DNA of 64,000 bases, taken from assembly GCF_041381155.1 (NCBI RefSeq), contig NC_091137.1, forward strand, positions 21,807,655 through 21,871,654, given 5' to 3'. This DNA comes from Argopecten irradians. Lineage: Eukaryota > Mollusca > Bivalvia > Pectinida > Pectinidae. Below the pieces are notes generated by a model. That model made no database searches. It was not told the origin of the DNA and worked only from the letters and a program-made list of their open reading frames with translations. Of this stretch, positions 47,901 through 60,053 are shown piece by piece. Both the position numbers and the translations under genes were made by a program. Numbering within the stretch: the first letter of the stretch is position 1; each line of letters begins with the position of its first letter.

Positions 47901-50900
47901 TACTGTAAATGAATGAAGGTTAGGAGGGATGAATATAAAGAGGATCTTACATGAATGGCTATGTGATATGAATTTCATCAAATGAGCTCAATAATTTGAT
48001 ATGCCATGAGCCTTTAGTCTCACAGCATATAAAGGCTCGTGGCATATCAAATTATTAAACTTGTTTGATAAATTTCATATCACATAGTCACGAGTGTAAG
48101 ATTCTATTTATCACATAACTTTTAATAATATAAATGTAAGTAAAACTTAAGATTTCCTCTCTATATAAAAGAGTAGAAATCAGGCTTAGATGTGGCGTTT
48201 CCATTTCTACTGAGACAATCATATGACTACCTAAGACAACAATATTGTTATTCCATATGTGTCTTACAATATTTTTGACATGGCCATATACAATAATATA
48301 TAACATGGCTGGACGGGCTAGTTATGTAATAAATGATTTATATGCATATATAATGCTGCATGTATATTAGCCCTAAAATGGGAAGCAGATAATCAGTTCT
48401 CAGTTAGGTTTGTGTATCCAGTTAGCATTTTAGCTACTGTGAAATCATTAATTTTCGTGGGGGTTTGATTTTCGTGGATTTCGTTTTTTGACCAAAATCA
48501 ACGAATTTACATCCTCACGAAAATATATATACCTATACCAATGTCATGTAAGTTTATGCGTTCATACATTGTAGGATGATTATTACCTCACTACATAAGG
48601 TCTATTTCGAGGACAAGTATGACAAGTTCAAAGTTGGAAAATATTGTTCAAACAAAGATAGTTTTCAGAATTTCATAGACTTCATCTGCATGTACCAACA
48701 AATAATTGATTGAGTATATCATGACTCTATCAATGTGACACGATAATTGTTTGTTGGACACATCTGTAAAAACACTGGCTGAGTACCGACTCTAGATTGT
48801 GATTGTAACTGTGTTGTGTGGTAGAGCTTAGTTCCGCTTGAGAGATCAAGCAATACAGGTGACAGTGTCGACTGTGTATATTTTAACAGTAATGAGTAAG
48901 GTCTTCTCCACGAATTTAAGTGCCAACAAAATTTGTAAAATTTTAGAATCCACGAAAATTGAGCCCAACGAAAATGAATGATTTCACAGTACCTGATAAC
49001 TGCCATACACATTTGGTGTGACAAAAATAGTAAATGAAATTCCCATACGAATGGCCATCTTTACTTCTAGTATAAGGGATACATGCTTTCAAAAGTAAAA
49101 TTTTCTAGTTAATTTCTTTTGAAGTTCTGTAATTTAGTAATTAGTGATTCAAATATCACAAAGACCCCACGATTTGTTAAATTTTGAATTCCAAACATAT
49201 AATGATGCTATAGATACCATACGATACATAGTTTCAGAGAGGAAGTAATTTATATGAAAATAGTAGCCTAATTAACCTTTATGGCCCCACCCCTAAGGCC
49301 CCAGGGGGTCAGCCCTATCATTTTTACAATTTTGAATCCCCACCCTATAAGGATGCTTCAATTGCATTATGAGTGCTGTCCCATGCTTACTGTCGTGACT
49401 GCCTTACCGTTGACAAATATTGTGCAGTACTTGTCGCACGGCTGCAGTAGTTGTTCGGTGTGTACTCGGACTATATTTAGAACTAGGTAAACCTGACAGC
49501 GAGTAGGCGTGGCTATTGCGGGCACCGGTGACAGGTAGTTCATAGGTAACATCCGGGTATCTCCCTTTCCACGACATAACCAAAACGAAACATCATGGCA
49601 GATGTATGACGTAGCTCTGAACAACGGACGGAAGATTTCTGACAGATGGTCGTCGTTAGAGCTACGATTCCGTTCCATTGACCGTAGTGTTGCAAAGTGT
49701 TGAAAATGTTACATTTAAGTGTGTCATGTAATTTTGTAATTAAATTAAAAAATATCAAACATTTTAAACATAAAATGATTTTTTATTTACCCAACTCCAT
49801 GTCTAAACTTTATTTTGAAGCACTTTTGAATGGCTCACATCGACATAGCTCACTTGGCCGCCATGATTGATGCTTCTCTTTAGAAGGTTTTGCGCTCCAA
49901 ATATGGCAACTAGTACCATATATGGAATGACCTACAAATTTTCACTACGAAAGAAACAAGGTTTTTAACATAAACTGTAAAAAAATCTTTTTTGCTAAAT
50001 TCTAAATACATGTAATACTAATATTTGTTCAGTTTCACCATGTTTATTCTTAATTTGTTGGCTTTTTAAAACTTTTAAACATACATGTATTTTACCTGGT
50101 GAGTGTTTCCTTTTATCAGTAAATCAAACATGGCGGTGTATTTGAACAGAAAAATGTGCTGTTTGCCTCGGATTTTACCACTAATAGTTGATGAAACATT
50201 ATAATGGAAAGGTTTGTGAATTAATATTGATCATAGATGTCAGAACTATACAGTAATCCAATAATATTAGATCTCGATATTGAGAAACTTCTGTTAGACA
50301 CAACGTAATGATCAAAAGTGTCTCGTCGTGCTACAATCTGATTAAAATCAGCTGTTTACCGTTTGTAGAGGAGCATCAAACAGCTGATTTTAATCAGATT
50401 GGTTGTGCTATACCTCTAACATTGTTGGAGTAAATAATACAGTTACTTAAGTATAATACCCCAAAAATATATTTTTTAACAGTCTCAAAATGTCCAATGT
50501 GGATCACTGGGGTGGAATTCATACCTTAATTGCCGGGAAGGAGTGGAGGCAGGGTATGATTATTTGTTCTATATAAGAAAGTCTTCGGTAATGATAATGC
50601 AGTATCGTATCCACAACGCTATCTTCGGTGAATACACCACTCCAAAACATAAGACCAAGTTTTTAAGCGTAGGGCGATGCCATGTTTTAATTTATTGACC
50701 AAGTCTCGTGTATCCTGAACGTTCACAGGATTACTACAATGCAGAACAAGCCACGCCTACTTTATTAGTCTCTGTAGAAATTCTAAATATAGCCCCAGTA
50801 CACACCAAACAACTACTGCAGCCGCGCAATAACTTCTACACATTATTTGTCAACGGTTCAGAGAAGTTGTTTATATGGAAATAGCCAAATGAACCCCTTT

Positions 50901-52123
50901 TGGCCCCGCCCCTCAGGCCCCTGGGGGGTCAGCCCATCATTTGTACAATTTTCAGTCAGTAATTAATCCATAAGGATGCTACCAGTCAAATTTTATTGAA
51001 CTCCGAACAGCGGTTATGGAGAAGAAGTCAATCGTTGACGGACGGACAGACGACGGAGGCCACTGTATGGCATAAGCTCCCCTTGGTCCTTTGGACCAGG
51101 TGAGTTAAAAATTTGTCAAATTACCTTTTAAGCTACCTCAATGATGTGTTCCAAAGAGTTATATGTAACCTGCTAATTATTGTATTCATATGGAGAATTT
51201 TAAGATAAGGAATTCCTTAAAGTATTTGTAAGGAATGTTGATGAAGCTGTAATGTACTGACATCCATGACCAGAACCCTCCAAGCTACAGCGATGTTGCA
51301 TTCATAATAAATTGGCTTGATTGGTCATTTATATGTGTTGTGTTTGGAACAGTCCAGAGAGCAATTAAAATGTGAAGCTTAAAGCAGGAAAATGGTCCTA
51401 CATGCATACATATGTTTATGTATCCTGAGTCTCAGCTGGCTATTGATTCGAGTACACACGTGTATCAGGTATTGACATACTGTACCACAGGAGTTTGACG
51501 TTCTGTCAATAATATATAGTAAATGTATATAGAAAAAATACCCCTATATACTATATAAAAACAGTGGTATTAACGTCAAAACTCCTGTGACTGTATGTAC
51601 ATGTGTAGGCCTACATGTGTTCATCAGGGTCCAGTTTCACGAACATTCCATTTAAATTTTAAGGAATCTCTTAACAGAAAATCATCCATAGGAAAACATT
51701 ACAGGTTTTAAGGAAGGCTCCTTAACTTAAGACTTTCCCCCAAAGTTAATGCTTTTCTATGGGGAAATTTAAGTTAAGGAATTCCTTAAAGTTAAGGCAT
51801 GTTCATGAAACTGGGCCCTACTAGCTCTACCAGCTAGCCTATCAGAACATTATTTTTTATGCAAAGATGAATGACGAGGTATTCCAAGCTATCTAGCCCA
51901 GACATACATATTATATACAGTATCTGAGTATGGTACTGGTCATCACACTGCAACAAATTAATGTATATGATAAACTGGCCAACGCCGACACGTAACGCTT
52001 TGTGGTTGATAAACACTTCGAGCATGAAAGTTAACCTTTCATTCGCAAAGGCGATCCGTCAGATTCTCGGGATTTGAACCGACGAAGATCTTCATCGGAA
52101 AATCCTGTCCATCCACCCGCCAT
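44947..52123 (-). CDS. GORAB: GORAB, RAB6-interacting golgin, six exons, 453 aa
   Basis: Exons (minus strand): 52123-52036, 47880-47737, 47138-46991, 46575-46474, 46269-46129, 45685-44947 (TAA). All are GT-AG and in phase. N-terminus [13 protein letters not shown] matches vertebrate GORAB WAGFSEEELRRLK. The central coiled coil (about residues 127-260) is strongly conserved: [77 protein letters not shown]. In vertebrates this trans-Golgi coiled-coil protein binds RAB6 and SCYL1 and supports COPI scaffolds. The C-terminal tail after about residue 280 is long, Ser/Asp/Asn-rich and unlike vertebrates; it makes the protein longer than the human one (about 369-394 aa). Two VKEEP/IKEEP sites (K112 and K448) fit the SUMO consensus. 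Intron 1 (4.2 kb) is full of mobile elements. Head to head with CCNB1IP1. Confidence 0.96.
47945..48097. mobile_element. MITE-like hairpin in GORAB intron 1
   Basis: TGGCTATGTGATATGAATTT and AATTTGATATGCCATGAGCC at the left pair with complements ending AATTTCATATCACATAG at the right. Arms are about 65 bp. Confidence 0.75.
48434..48993. mobile_element. About 560-bp TIR element in GORAB intron 1
   Basis: Left end TACTGTGAAATCATTAATTT, right end AAATGAATGATTTCACAGTA. Inner sub-terminal motifs TTTTCGTGG and CACGAAAAT are repeated inverted. No transposase frame. Confidence 0.8.
49265..49406. repeat. GGCCCCACCCC-type interspersed repeat fragment
   Basis: GGCCCCACCCCTAAGGCCCC followed by AGGGGGTCAGCCCTATCATT is repeated in diverged form at 50898 (GGCCCCGCCCCTCAGGCCCC) and, inverted, in the repeats near 62820 and 63140. 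Confidence 0.6.
49407..50859. mobile_element. About 1.45-kb non-autonomous DNA transposon in GORAB intron 1
   Basis: The left end ACCGTTGACAAATATTGTG, GGCTGCAGTAGTTGTTCGGT, TGTGTACTCGGACTATATTT and TAGGCGTGGC is matched as reverse complement at the right end (GCCACGCCTACTTTATTAGT at about 50751 to TTATTTGTCAACGGT at 50859), over about 110 bp. The interior has no recognisable transposase. A small hairpin element is nested at 50334. Confidence 0.75.
50334..50401. mobile_element. Small hairpin element
   Basis: CAATCTGATTAAAATCAGCT pairs with AGCTGATTTTAATCAGATTG around about 28 bp. Confidence 0.75.
51627..51818. mobile_element. MITE of about 190 bp in GORAB intron 1
   Basis: GGGTCCAGTTTCACGAACAT at the left and ATGTTCATGAAACTGGGCCC at the right. 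The arms continue with TTTAAGGAAT and ATTCCTTAAA segments. Confidence 0.8.
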
Positions 52124-52920
52124 GTTGCCACGATAATATCAACATTCTTAGTCAGGAAAAAGTTTGAATGATAAACCCTTAACCATAATGTAATCAAGCG
52201 TCATTATAACAACGACTTTTATCTGACAGCCGATTGAAACTTGGCGGTGAAATTTCAAATTAGAAAATAAGACTCTTCGCCAGATCACTTATTTAACGAA
52301 GGTGCGCACTTAATTTACATCAGTTGAACTGTTTCTTCACTATAAAAACTAATATGTAGCCTACAATCCTTTGTATTTTATACATTTTATGCTATATAGA
52401 TTCTATTAGGCCTAATGACAGAACGTCAAGCTCTTGTGGTACATGTAACACATTTATAGGGATTCACGCATTTCAGATCAAGTTATATATTTCAAAGTTA
52501 TATTTCAGAGAAAATTGCATAAAACAAAGTATAGTAATCAATAAGTGATGTCATCAAATGAGGTAGACTATCCACAAGAAAAGTTTTAGCTGTTTTTATT
52601 AATTTTGATACACTGATGTAAGTATGAAATTAAATCATGTATAATGATGTGTGGTTTAACCATGTAGATCAAGAACTATACTGGTATTAAATTTATCAAT
52701 AAGTGATAAAGATCCTATCATGTATTTTTTGCATTATATACACTGTTGTACATTCGTTATTATTCCTGTGATTATACAATGTATTTGTCAGTCATACCAG
52801 TCGGGCACAACATGTATAATGACTATTTGTAAGCTTATAATGTCTGAACTATTCAGATTAATGATGATGCTGATCAGAGATTGAATTAAAATTTTCAGTC
52901 ATCCACAACTCAGTTTAAGA
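52124..52920. promoter_or_regulatory. Shared upstream region of GORAB and CCNB1IP1
   Basis: 797 bp separate the divergent start codons. An acceptor-like AATTTTCAG about 28 bp before the CCNB1IP1 ATG suggests that gene has a spliced 5' UTR exon. No defined promoter element was recognised. Confidence 0.5.
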
Positions 52921-55900
52921 ATGGATGGAGAGTTAATTTGCAATTACAAGAAGTGTAGAAAGAGACTTAATTCATTTGCTTGGGTAAGTACACAGACATT
53001 TAGTCAATTTTAGATTTAGTATCGCCTTTGATATTTGACCATTTTATAATAACCTATTCATAAATTGTATACATGTAGATCAAGAGATTGTGGACACTTT
53101 TTTGGGACCTTTCATTTTACCAAACTTAAATAATATGTCTACTGTAGAGTGTCAACCTACAAAAATATTAACATAGGTAGCTAAAGGTTAGATGTCTGGG
53201 CAGCGGAAAAATGTCAATTCCATATGTATGATATAATTTTTCAATTATAGTAGAGGAAATTTAAAAAAAAATGCAATAGTTAAAATAAAATCTCTTGGAA
53301 GATGTAATTAATGAATTATGAATCATCATTATCTATTGTGACTGTTGTAGGTGACATCTTGTTCACGTATCCTTTTGCAATCATAAGACAGATTGAGCGT
53401 TGGAATGATAGACACAGGCATATGATGTTCATCAATTCATTTGTGAAGTATACATATGTGCTTTTCCATTTTCGAATGTCATCACATGAACTTTTTATGC
53501 TTGCTAATTAAACATTGTAGTAGGAAATTCATTGAATCAAATTGATGAACTGAAACCTTAATCAATAATTTTGCAGTTGTGCCTGTAAACAACTTTTAAT
53601 TTGTAGATCTTTTCTGATTTTATGAGTTTGTTTTGTGAAGTTATGAGCAAACATCACAGGTTTACTCAGCACAATTACCTGACTCGTAAGACAATTTAAA
53701 TATATAGAGCAAGTTACTGGTTTATGTACATGTAAAGGAAAATATTTGACAGGAACAGAAAAAGTATGATATATTTGCATGGCAGATACACCTTGACAAA
53801 GGTTCTTAGATATTTTCTGTGATGATGATGGTGGACGAGAGTTCAACAAATCCTACACCTGTCCAGCTTGTAAGTAGTTTTTTTTATATAATCAATGCTG
53901 TGATAGCATGTGGTGTTTCTTAGCTTTTAGGACAATAAATCTATGTACCGATTAATTTTTATGTATACAGTATAATCTAAATCATAATTGTATACCCCAG
54001 TATATATCATAAATATTAAATTAAAACCAAATCTGAAAAAGTTCTTACACAATGTTAACCTACAAAATGTACATAAACTACAGGTTTCAGCTTTTACTTT
54101 CGCCTTTTTTCTCTCAAGATATATAAAAACCTAGATACTTTTACTTTTCACATTTTGAATTTATATTTTCAATGAAATATTGCAGACAGTCACACTAAAT
54201 AACTTTTTGACCATATCAATGTATGTATTAAAGATCATTCGTTTAACTAAGATACATTAATTCACCAGCTAGCTTATAAAGGGCATACATAATTCAGATT
54301 ATTAAAGGAAGTCAAAATTCCACCGTTATCTGTTGTTTTTTTCCAGGTGAAAATACACTATCAGGGAAATTTGATATCATCAGAATAGACCTTCAGCCTA
54401 ATGAACAGTATAGATCAGTAAGTGTTCATTGATAAATGGTATCACAAAGGAGAAGGTACGTTAGGACTCGAATATGGCCCCAAAATTAATTCTCCAGTAA
54501 AGAACAACATATTTTGCCATATAACAGTTGAATACATTTGCTAACACATTGCATCTCAAAAATATCCCGCATGTGCCAATTTTGTTCACTATGACGTCAT
54601 CAACATGCAGTTTCCCGCCATTTTTCACAAAAATCCTTGAAAAATCATACTTTTTGAGTGGTTTTCTCTAAAAATGAATGTGGCCGCCTTCGTGGAGCAG
54701 AAAGAGATTTTCACACGTTGTGTATCGTATATTTACGCATATCCATGCAAAATATAAAGTTGCTCCAAGGTGGCGGCCAAATCCATTTCAAGCCTTTTCT
54801 AACCTAAAGATGATGAATTTCTACCAAAATTTGGCGAGAAGAGGAAAATCGCCAATTTGATGACGTCATAGGTGGAGCACATCGTGTACATGGTTATAAA
54901 AAGTTAATTTTTGATGAATGGCAAGTATGAGAGTATTTATTGATGTGGATCAGAGTTAATATTTTTCGGCCTGAAAAATTAAGGCCAAATACTGGTCCTA
55001 TCATATCTACTCCTTTAGCCACCTTTTCCATTTTGCTGTTACTCATTTGTAGGTTCCAAATTAATTCCAACACAAGTTTATAATGTCAGGGTGATGTTAT
55101 GTTACCAAATCTTATTGATTTTTTATTCAATATATTCTGTCAAAGTCCACTGTTTAATATTTACATACGTATATACATATGTTTATTTATGTGGTCATAA
55201 TTGCAGTTGTACATGTACATTTTGTATTGTATTTGTCTCCTTGGGATACTGTTAATCTGATGTTTATTACAAAAATGAATTTACCAAAGCATACTCTCAC
55301 AGTCAAATATTCACTTCATTCTAGAAATGACAGGGATATATCTCAACTAATGCCTCAACCTGTCTAGAGTTAGGAGAGTACCAGGTGTGATTCTCAGTCA
55401 CATTTCATCTTCTGCTAACTTATTGTACATTTCCAGTGTTAAATTATCCACTACAGTTATCTGTGTACCTAATCAAAGTAACAAATATCTATGCTTATTT
55501 TGTAATGATATTGGTATAAATAACATGTGATTCATTTATAAAGATGGTGTTGGCTGGACAGAAACCAGAAACCATTATGGAGATATGTACAAGAGCCTTG
55601 TCATTCTGGACATATCAGGTAAGGGGTTATTTTTAATGATATTTATGATAAATATCTGGTGTGTCCAGTTCATTTAAAAAAAAAAAAATTTCCTGACACT
55701 CCAAGTGAAGAGTTAGTTGATACAATGTCTGGATGCTTTAATTTACTCTAAGAAAAAAAAAAGAAAAATTCGATACTATACATAGTATCTATGGCAACAG
55801 TATGATATATGTCTTAGCAACATGAGGTATTGCCTATCTGGGAACATCAGATAAATAGTTAATGCCTTAACCTTAATTAGCGCCCCTTCCCTCTTCTAGA

Positions 55901-57331
55901 GAAAGAGTTGAAGTTATATAAATGCTCCCATTCCATGAATTTAATAATGTTTTGCAATTTGTGATGCTTATAACATCAGCATTGTATCCCATGACATATT
56001 ATATGAGTCTTTAAGATGTGAATCACAACATAATATTAAATGTAGAATGTCAAAAGGAAGAAGGCATATACTATGTTTACTGTGACAGCTTAAAGTGAGT
56101 TGAAATATGGCTGACATGTTTTTGAGGTTTTTTTTATCTACAACTTACATTTTGGTTCCTTATTGATAAGTACCCTATTTGTTACATTTTTAACCCAAAG
56201 GGCTGGTGAGCTTATGTCATGGGGCGGCGTTCCTCCGTCGTCCGTCAATTTTTCACAAAAATCCCTACTAGTCATAAATGGCTGAATTGATTTAGACCAT
56301 ATTTGGTCTGAAGATTCCATGGGTGAAGGGGAACTGATTTTAAATAAACGGTGGGTCTGGTCCCTCAGGGGCCTGAGGACAGGGCCCAATAGGGGAAATA
56401 TAACAACTTCTTAAAAATCCTTCTTATTCTGTAGAATGAATGGATTTTATTCTAATTTGGTCTGACGTTTCTTTGGAAGAAGGTGAACCAATTTTGAATA
56501 AATGGTAGGTCTGGTCCTCCAGGGACGGGGCCCAATAGGGGAAATATAGCAAATTCTTTAAAATCCTTCTTCTGTAGGATTGAAAGGATTGATTTCTAAT
56601 TTAGTCTGAAGCTTCATTGGGTGAAGAGGAACCAATTTTGTATAAATGGTGGGGCTGGTCCCCCAGGGGCCAGAGGGGCCGGACCCTATAGGGAAAATAT
56701 AGCAAAATCTTAAAAATCCTTCTGTTATATATATATATTGTAAATATATTAAGTTCAAATCTAAAACCTTTAAGTTGGTAGCTTGTGTTCTTAGTCTGAA
56801 ACAGGTGAGTGCTACAGGCTCAATGGTCCTCTTGTTTAAGCTCCTGGGGTGCAATTATGGGGAATATGGTACTGACTTTTTTCTTATTAATATTGGGCAA
56901 TTGAAAATGCACAGGCAACATGAGGGTTGTGGACTTTTTCAGGGCAATAGGTCATTGAGGTTAATGCTTGACTATTCACAGACAGCATGAGGGTGGTGGA
57001 CTATTTCAGGGCAATATGTGGTTAAGGTTTGACAATTCACTGGCAACATGGTTATTGAACGTTTAATTAAGGTAACACTAGGTAAAGAGTTAATTATCAA
57101 ATGCTACAAACATTGTTCGGATTTCATTAGTTACCAAGTACTCTTCCATTAGTGGTTGTTTATTTGGTATCGAGAAGTCATGCTCCAAGTAACTCCATTG
57201 ACTATGTATACTGTAGGCTCACCAAGAGAGGACCTACCAGGAATATGTGGCTTCAAAAGCCAAGGAAAGAGCCGTCCAGCTGGAACAATACTATGAACAA
57301 ATAGTATCACACACACAGAGGGAACTCACTT
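52921..57331 (+). CDS. CCNB1IP1: CCNB1IP1 (HEI10) RING-finger ligase, 5' six exons, incomplete
   Basis: Exons: 52921-52983, 53351-53366 (only 16 nt), 53810-53869, 54347-54417, 55544-55618, 57217-57331. All have GT/AG borders and consistent phase, giving 133 residues. RING finger: CNYKKC, SCSHIFC, CPAC. Then TLSGKFDIIRIDLQPNEQYR, MVLAGQKPETIMEICTRALS, FWTYQAHQERTYQEY and the start of the coiled coil. Human CCNB1IP1 has the same order (CNYRKC, ACSHIFC, CPAC, TLSGKLDIVRTELSP, MVLAGLRPE, FWTYQVHQERLYQEY). In the family it is a meiotic RING ligase that marks and stabilises crossovers. The remaining coiled coil and tail are not found to 64000. A possible 13-nt exon 7 lies at 57543-57555. The gene either continues beyond the window, making the two minus-strand genes nested, or is truncated. 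Confidence 0.92.
54463..54999. mobile_element. About 537-bp TIR element in CCNB1IP1 intron 4
   Basis: AGGACTCGAATATGGCCCCA at the left and TTAAGGCCAAATACTGGTCCT (last 20 bases) at the right are imperfect inverted repeats. Inside, two TGACGTCAT-type motifs and paired GTGGCCGCC/GGCGGCCA strings add a second inverted layer. No transposase. Confidence 0.6.
56140..56720. repeat. Tandem repeat of about 130-165 bp in CCNB1IP1 intron 5
   Basis: Three to four copies built on GGTCTGAAGATTCCATGGGT, GGTGGGTCTGGTCCCTCAGG, GGCCCAATAGGGGAAATATA and AAATCCTTCTT. Same general class as the GGGGGCAGAGGGGCGGGGC repeats at 62600-63670. Confidence 0.8.
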
Positions 57332-57542
57332 GTATCCTTGAACTGATTAATAAGTGGTTTGGAAGTTGTGATTTTATATAGCGGATGTAGTTATCCTTTT
57401 TACCATTGCCCAAGTTACATTTTGTTGTTGAAACGACCGTTCCATCACAGTGCATACTCAACATAAAATGTACCAATCCAATGCTATATTATATTTTTTT
57501 TACCACAATTGCAAGTTGATGTGTAATTTTGTTTTTCCAAAG

Positions 57543-57555
57543 CTGTTGAACAGTG
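57543..57555 (+). other. CCNB1IP1: Candidate 13-nt microexon 7 of CCNB1IP1
   Basis: CTGTTGAACAGTG sits between a strong acceptor (GTTTTTCCAAAG) and a strong donor (GTGAGT). It joins in phase to exon 6, reading T-SVEQ. No following exon was found, so this is only a candidate. Confidence 0.3.
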
Positions 57556-57682
57556 GTGAGTATAACATGTTAAGTAAGTAATCAGAAGAAAAAAACCTGA
57601 AATAGTTTTCAGAAATAATAACTTGGTTAATAGTCTACCCTGTGGAACAGAACGTTAGGAAAATAGCATCCAAAATTTTTAC

Positions 57683-58469
57683 CTTCTTGGTAACAATCAT
57701 CAAAGCTATCATCTTCTTCATGATATACAAACTCGATCTCAAAGTTATCGTCCCCATCAGATTTGTCCTCCTCCTCCTCCTCCATTACTGGTAATTCTTG
57801 TCTTCCTCCCGAGTCTGACTTAGTTCTATTCTGACCAGAAGTTTTGGTATTCGATACTTTGTCTCCACACCAAGCACCTCCAGATGCTCCTCTTTTTTCA
57901 CCACCAATGGATCGCGCTTGTATGCCTTTCCTTTTTTTAAACCTTTCAATGAAACCTGATGAACTGGAAAAACCAGGAATTCCTAATTTTTTGGCAATGT
58001 CATTTGCCTTTTGTCGTAACACTGGACCTGAAATTGCTTGTTTAAAGTTCACGCTAGTGCCTTCCATTTTCCGTACCCAATTGTAAAGGGCGTCTTCAAC
58101 GGCAATAAAGTCACCATGTCGCATGCGTTTTCTTGCTGGCGAAAAAGCCCCCGAATCACATGCTGCCATTATTTGCTCTTTCTGTTTCACAATACCCGTC
58201 AGTGTGCTTCCTGTTATTCCGAAATCTTTGGCTATCTCTGTTTTAAGCTTGTCCTTCTTTTCAACTGCTCGGATAATTTCTAGTTTAGTCCCCAAACTTA
58301 AAACTGTCCGTTTTCTTGGTGCTGCAGTTGCAGCAAAGCACATCATCTGAACGTCAAAGTCATCCTGGTCAATATCCTGTGACGATGGCTGGCATTCATT
58401 CATCTGTAACATTGTACTCCCGTATATGGTATCGTCCTTAGATTGTGAATTTTCAGAATGCCCGTCCAT
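57683..58469 (-). CDS. CENP-B/Tigger-type DNA-binding protein without DDE domain (gene 1, first coding exon)
   Basis: Starts at the ATG at 58469; the frame opens slightly upstream without ATG. Reads 262 codons to a donor (CAAGAAG|GTAAAA) and would stop at 57627 if unspliced. Acidic and Ser-rich N-terminus; psq-type helix-turn-helix (about residues 52-105: RKRTVLSLGTKLEIIRAVEK, AKDFGITGSTLTGIVKQK); CENP-B-type second HTH (about 110-185: DALYNWVRKMEG, VLRQKANDIAKKLGIPGF, GFIERFKKRKGI); then, instead of the DDE nuclease of Tigger/pogo transposases, a basic Gly/Ser linker and a strongly acidic tail (EEEEEDKSDGDDNFEIEF). No terminal inverted repeats were seen around it. Most likely a domesticated transposase-derived DNA-binding protein. 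Lies antisense, 130-350 bp beyond the last sure CCNB1IP1 exon. Confidence 0.75.
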
Positions 58470-59446
58470 ATTAATCTGTAAGTCACTAGCCACTGCTCGA
58501 TTTGTTTCTTATAACGGTAGCATCCGGAAAACTGTCAATAGTTTGTATAAAATGGTCTACACGAGAAAACATTCACTACAGACACCACTTGGTTTAGGCC
58601 TGTACTAATAGTACTGGCACACTGTTCATATACAAAATATGAACTCCACAAATGCCACTCCTCTCAGTTATCCTTTAAAACTAACTATATTCCAATGCTC
58701 CGCTTCGAGCCCCTCGTAAGATACGGCCGGTTTAATAAACCCCTTTGTCTGAATCACCACATACACACATACATGTAGCGATTTGTATTCACAACGCTTT
58801 CAGTAAAACGAGTCTATTTATAGAGCGCCTGTGTGTAACAAAGCTTCCCTGTAACGTACTAGGATCAGGTGTATGTGTGCAGCTATATAGCCGACTGCCC
58901 AGGGAAAATCAATAGAGCGTTACTCTTTTATCCGGTTCGTGGTAAACAGGTCGACACTTTAGAGGTTTAAACCAAGTTACACTACACATATATTTAGTTA
59001 CTAGCTAGTACATGTATTTCTAATTAAATTGTGTCATGTCGATATTAATATAATCCCCTGTTTTAACTAGTGATTCAGTTGATCACGAATCTCTTGTATC
59101 TTTAGGGACTCCTATGACTCGTCAGTGATGTAATCATGTTTTGTTTTTAAAGTTTTGATCAATGGAAACATTCGAAAACTTAGTGTATTAACCCGTGTTT
59201 AAACTACTGATATTTTACAAGCCTATAGCTTATGTCACTTCTTACATTTAAATGTACTTAAACATATCCAAGTTGATAAAAGTGTGTATGCATTAAGGCT
59301 AACATTAAGTATTATTATTGACTTGTAAGTTGTGTATTTGTAAATTTTGTTTATATTTACTTGTGCCAGCAGCAGATGGCGGATGCGAATTATATCATTC
59401 TGATATTTTTCTAATAATGTCTAATAGCATATTTGACATTTTCCAT
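58470..59446. other. Region upstream of CENP-B-like gene 1, no other gene seen
   Basis: Presumably holds the promoter and 5' UTR of the minus-strand gene ending at 58469. No long frame, no recognisable element. Confidence 0.4.
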
Positions 59447-59811
59447 TTAAAGATGCTCCACCGCTGACAAATGGTATATTTTCACTATAAAAAAATAGGA
59501 GCAAACGATTTAGTATTTTTCTTCAGTTACAAAAGTTACTTACTTTACACCATTACCACCATCGAAAAGTTTGAGCTTCTAATTTTACTTCAAGTTAAAA
59601 ATATGAAAAATAATTAATTGCATCCCGAAAAAAATCCGTGTCACTATATCCTATATGGAATGAAGTACTGATTGTGCATGTACCCAAGGCGAAAAAAATT
59701 ATTTCATATCATTTTTTGTGTTGATTGGACTTAAATATACACGATTAATCACCAAGTATTGTTCAAATGATGAATATCATTTGTGCTCTGTCGGCGGTGG
59801 AGCATCTTTAA
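59447..59811. mobile_element. TTAA-flanked MITE, copy D
   Basis: TTAAAGATGCTCCACCGCTG to CGGCGGTGGAGCATCTTTAA, about 365 bp, opposite in orientation to A-C. Sits between the two CENP-B-like genes. Confidence 0.9.
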
Positions 59812-60053
59812 GTGCTAATTTAAAAACTGTGGTACACTGGTAAAAGAACTTTCTTGGGGTTTAGTTATTGCTAAATAAATATATGATTTCAGATGTATGG
59901 AAGGGATAAAGCAGAACAAAATCTTTTCTTCAAATCACGACCATTGAATGTTTTAAGGTCAACGGTTGTTATAACAACAACGCCAAATTTACAATTTATT
60001 TCGACTCATTAAAAGGTGTTTTTTATTTATCGGTATACATTAATATCACTTAC

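Noticed and set aside
57844-58350. Plus-strand frames of 75-81 codons
   Set aside because: Shadow frames of the antisense CENP-B-like gene 1.
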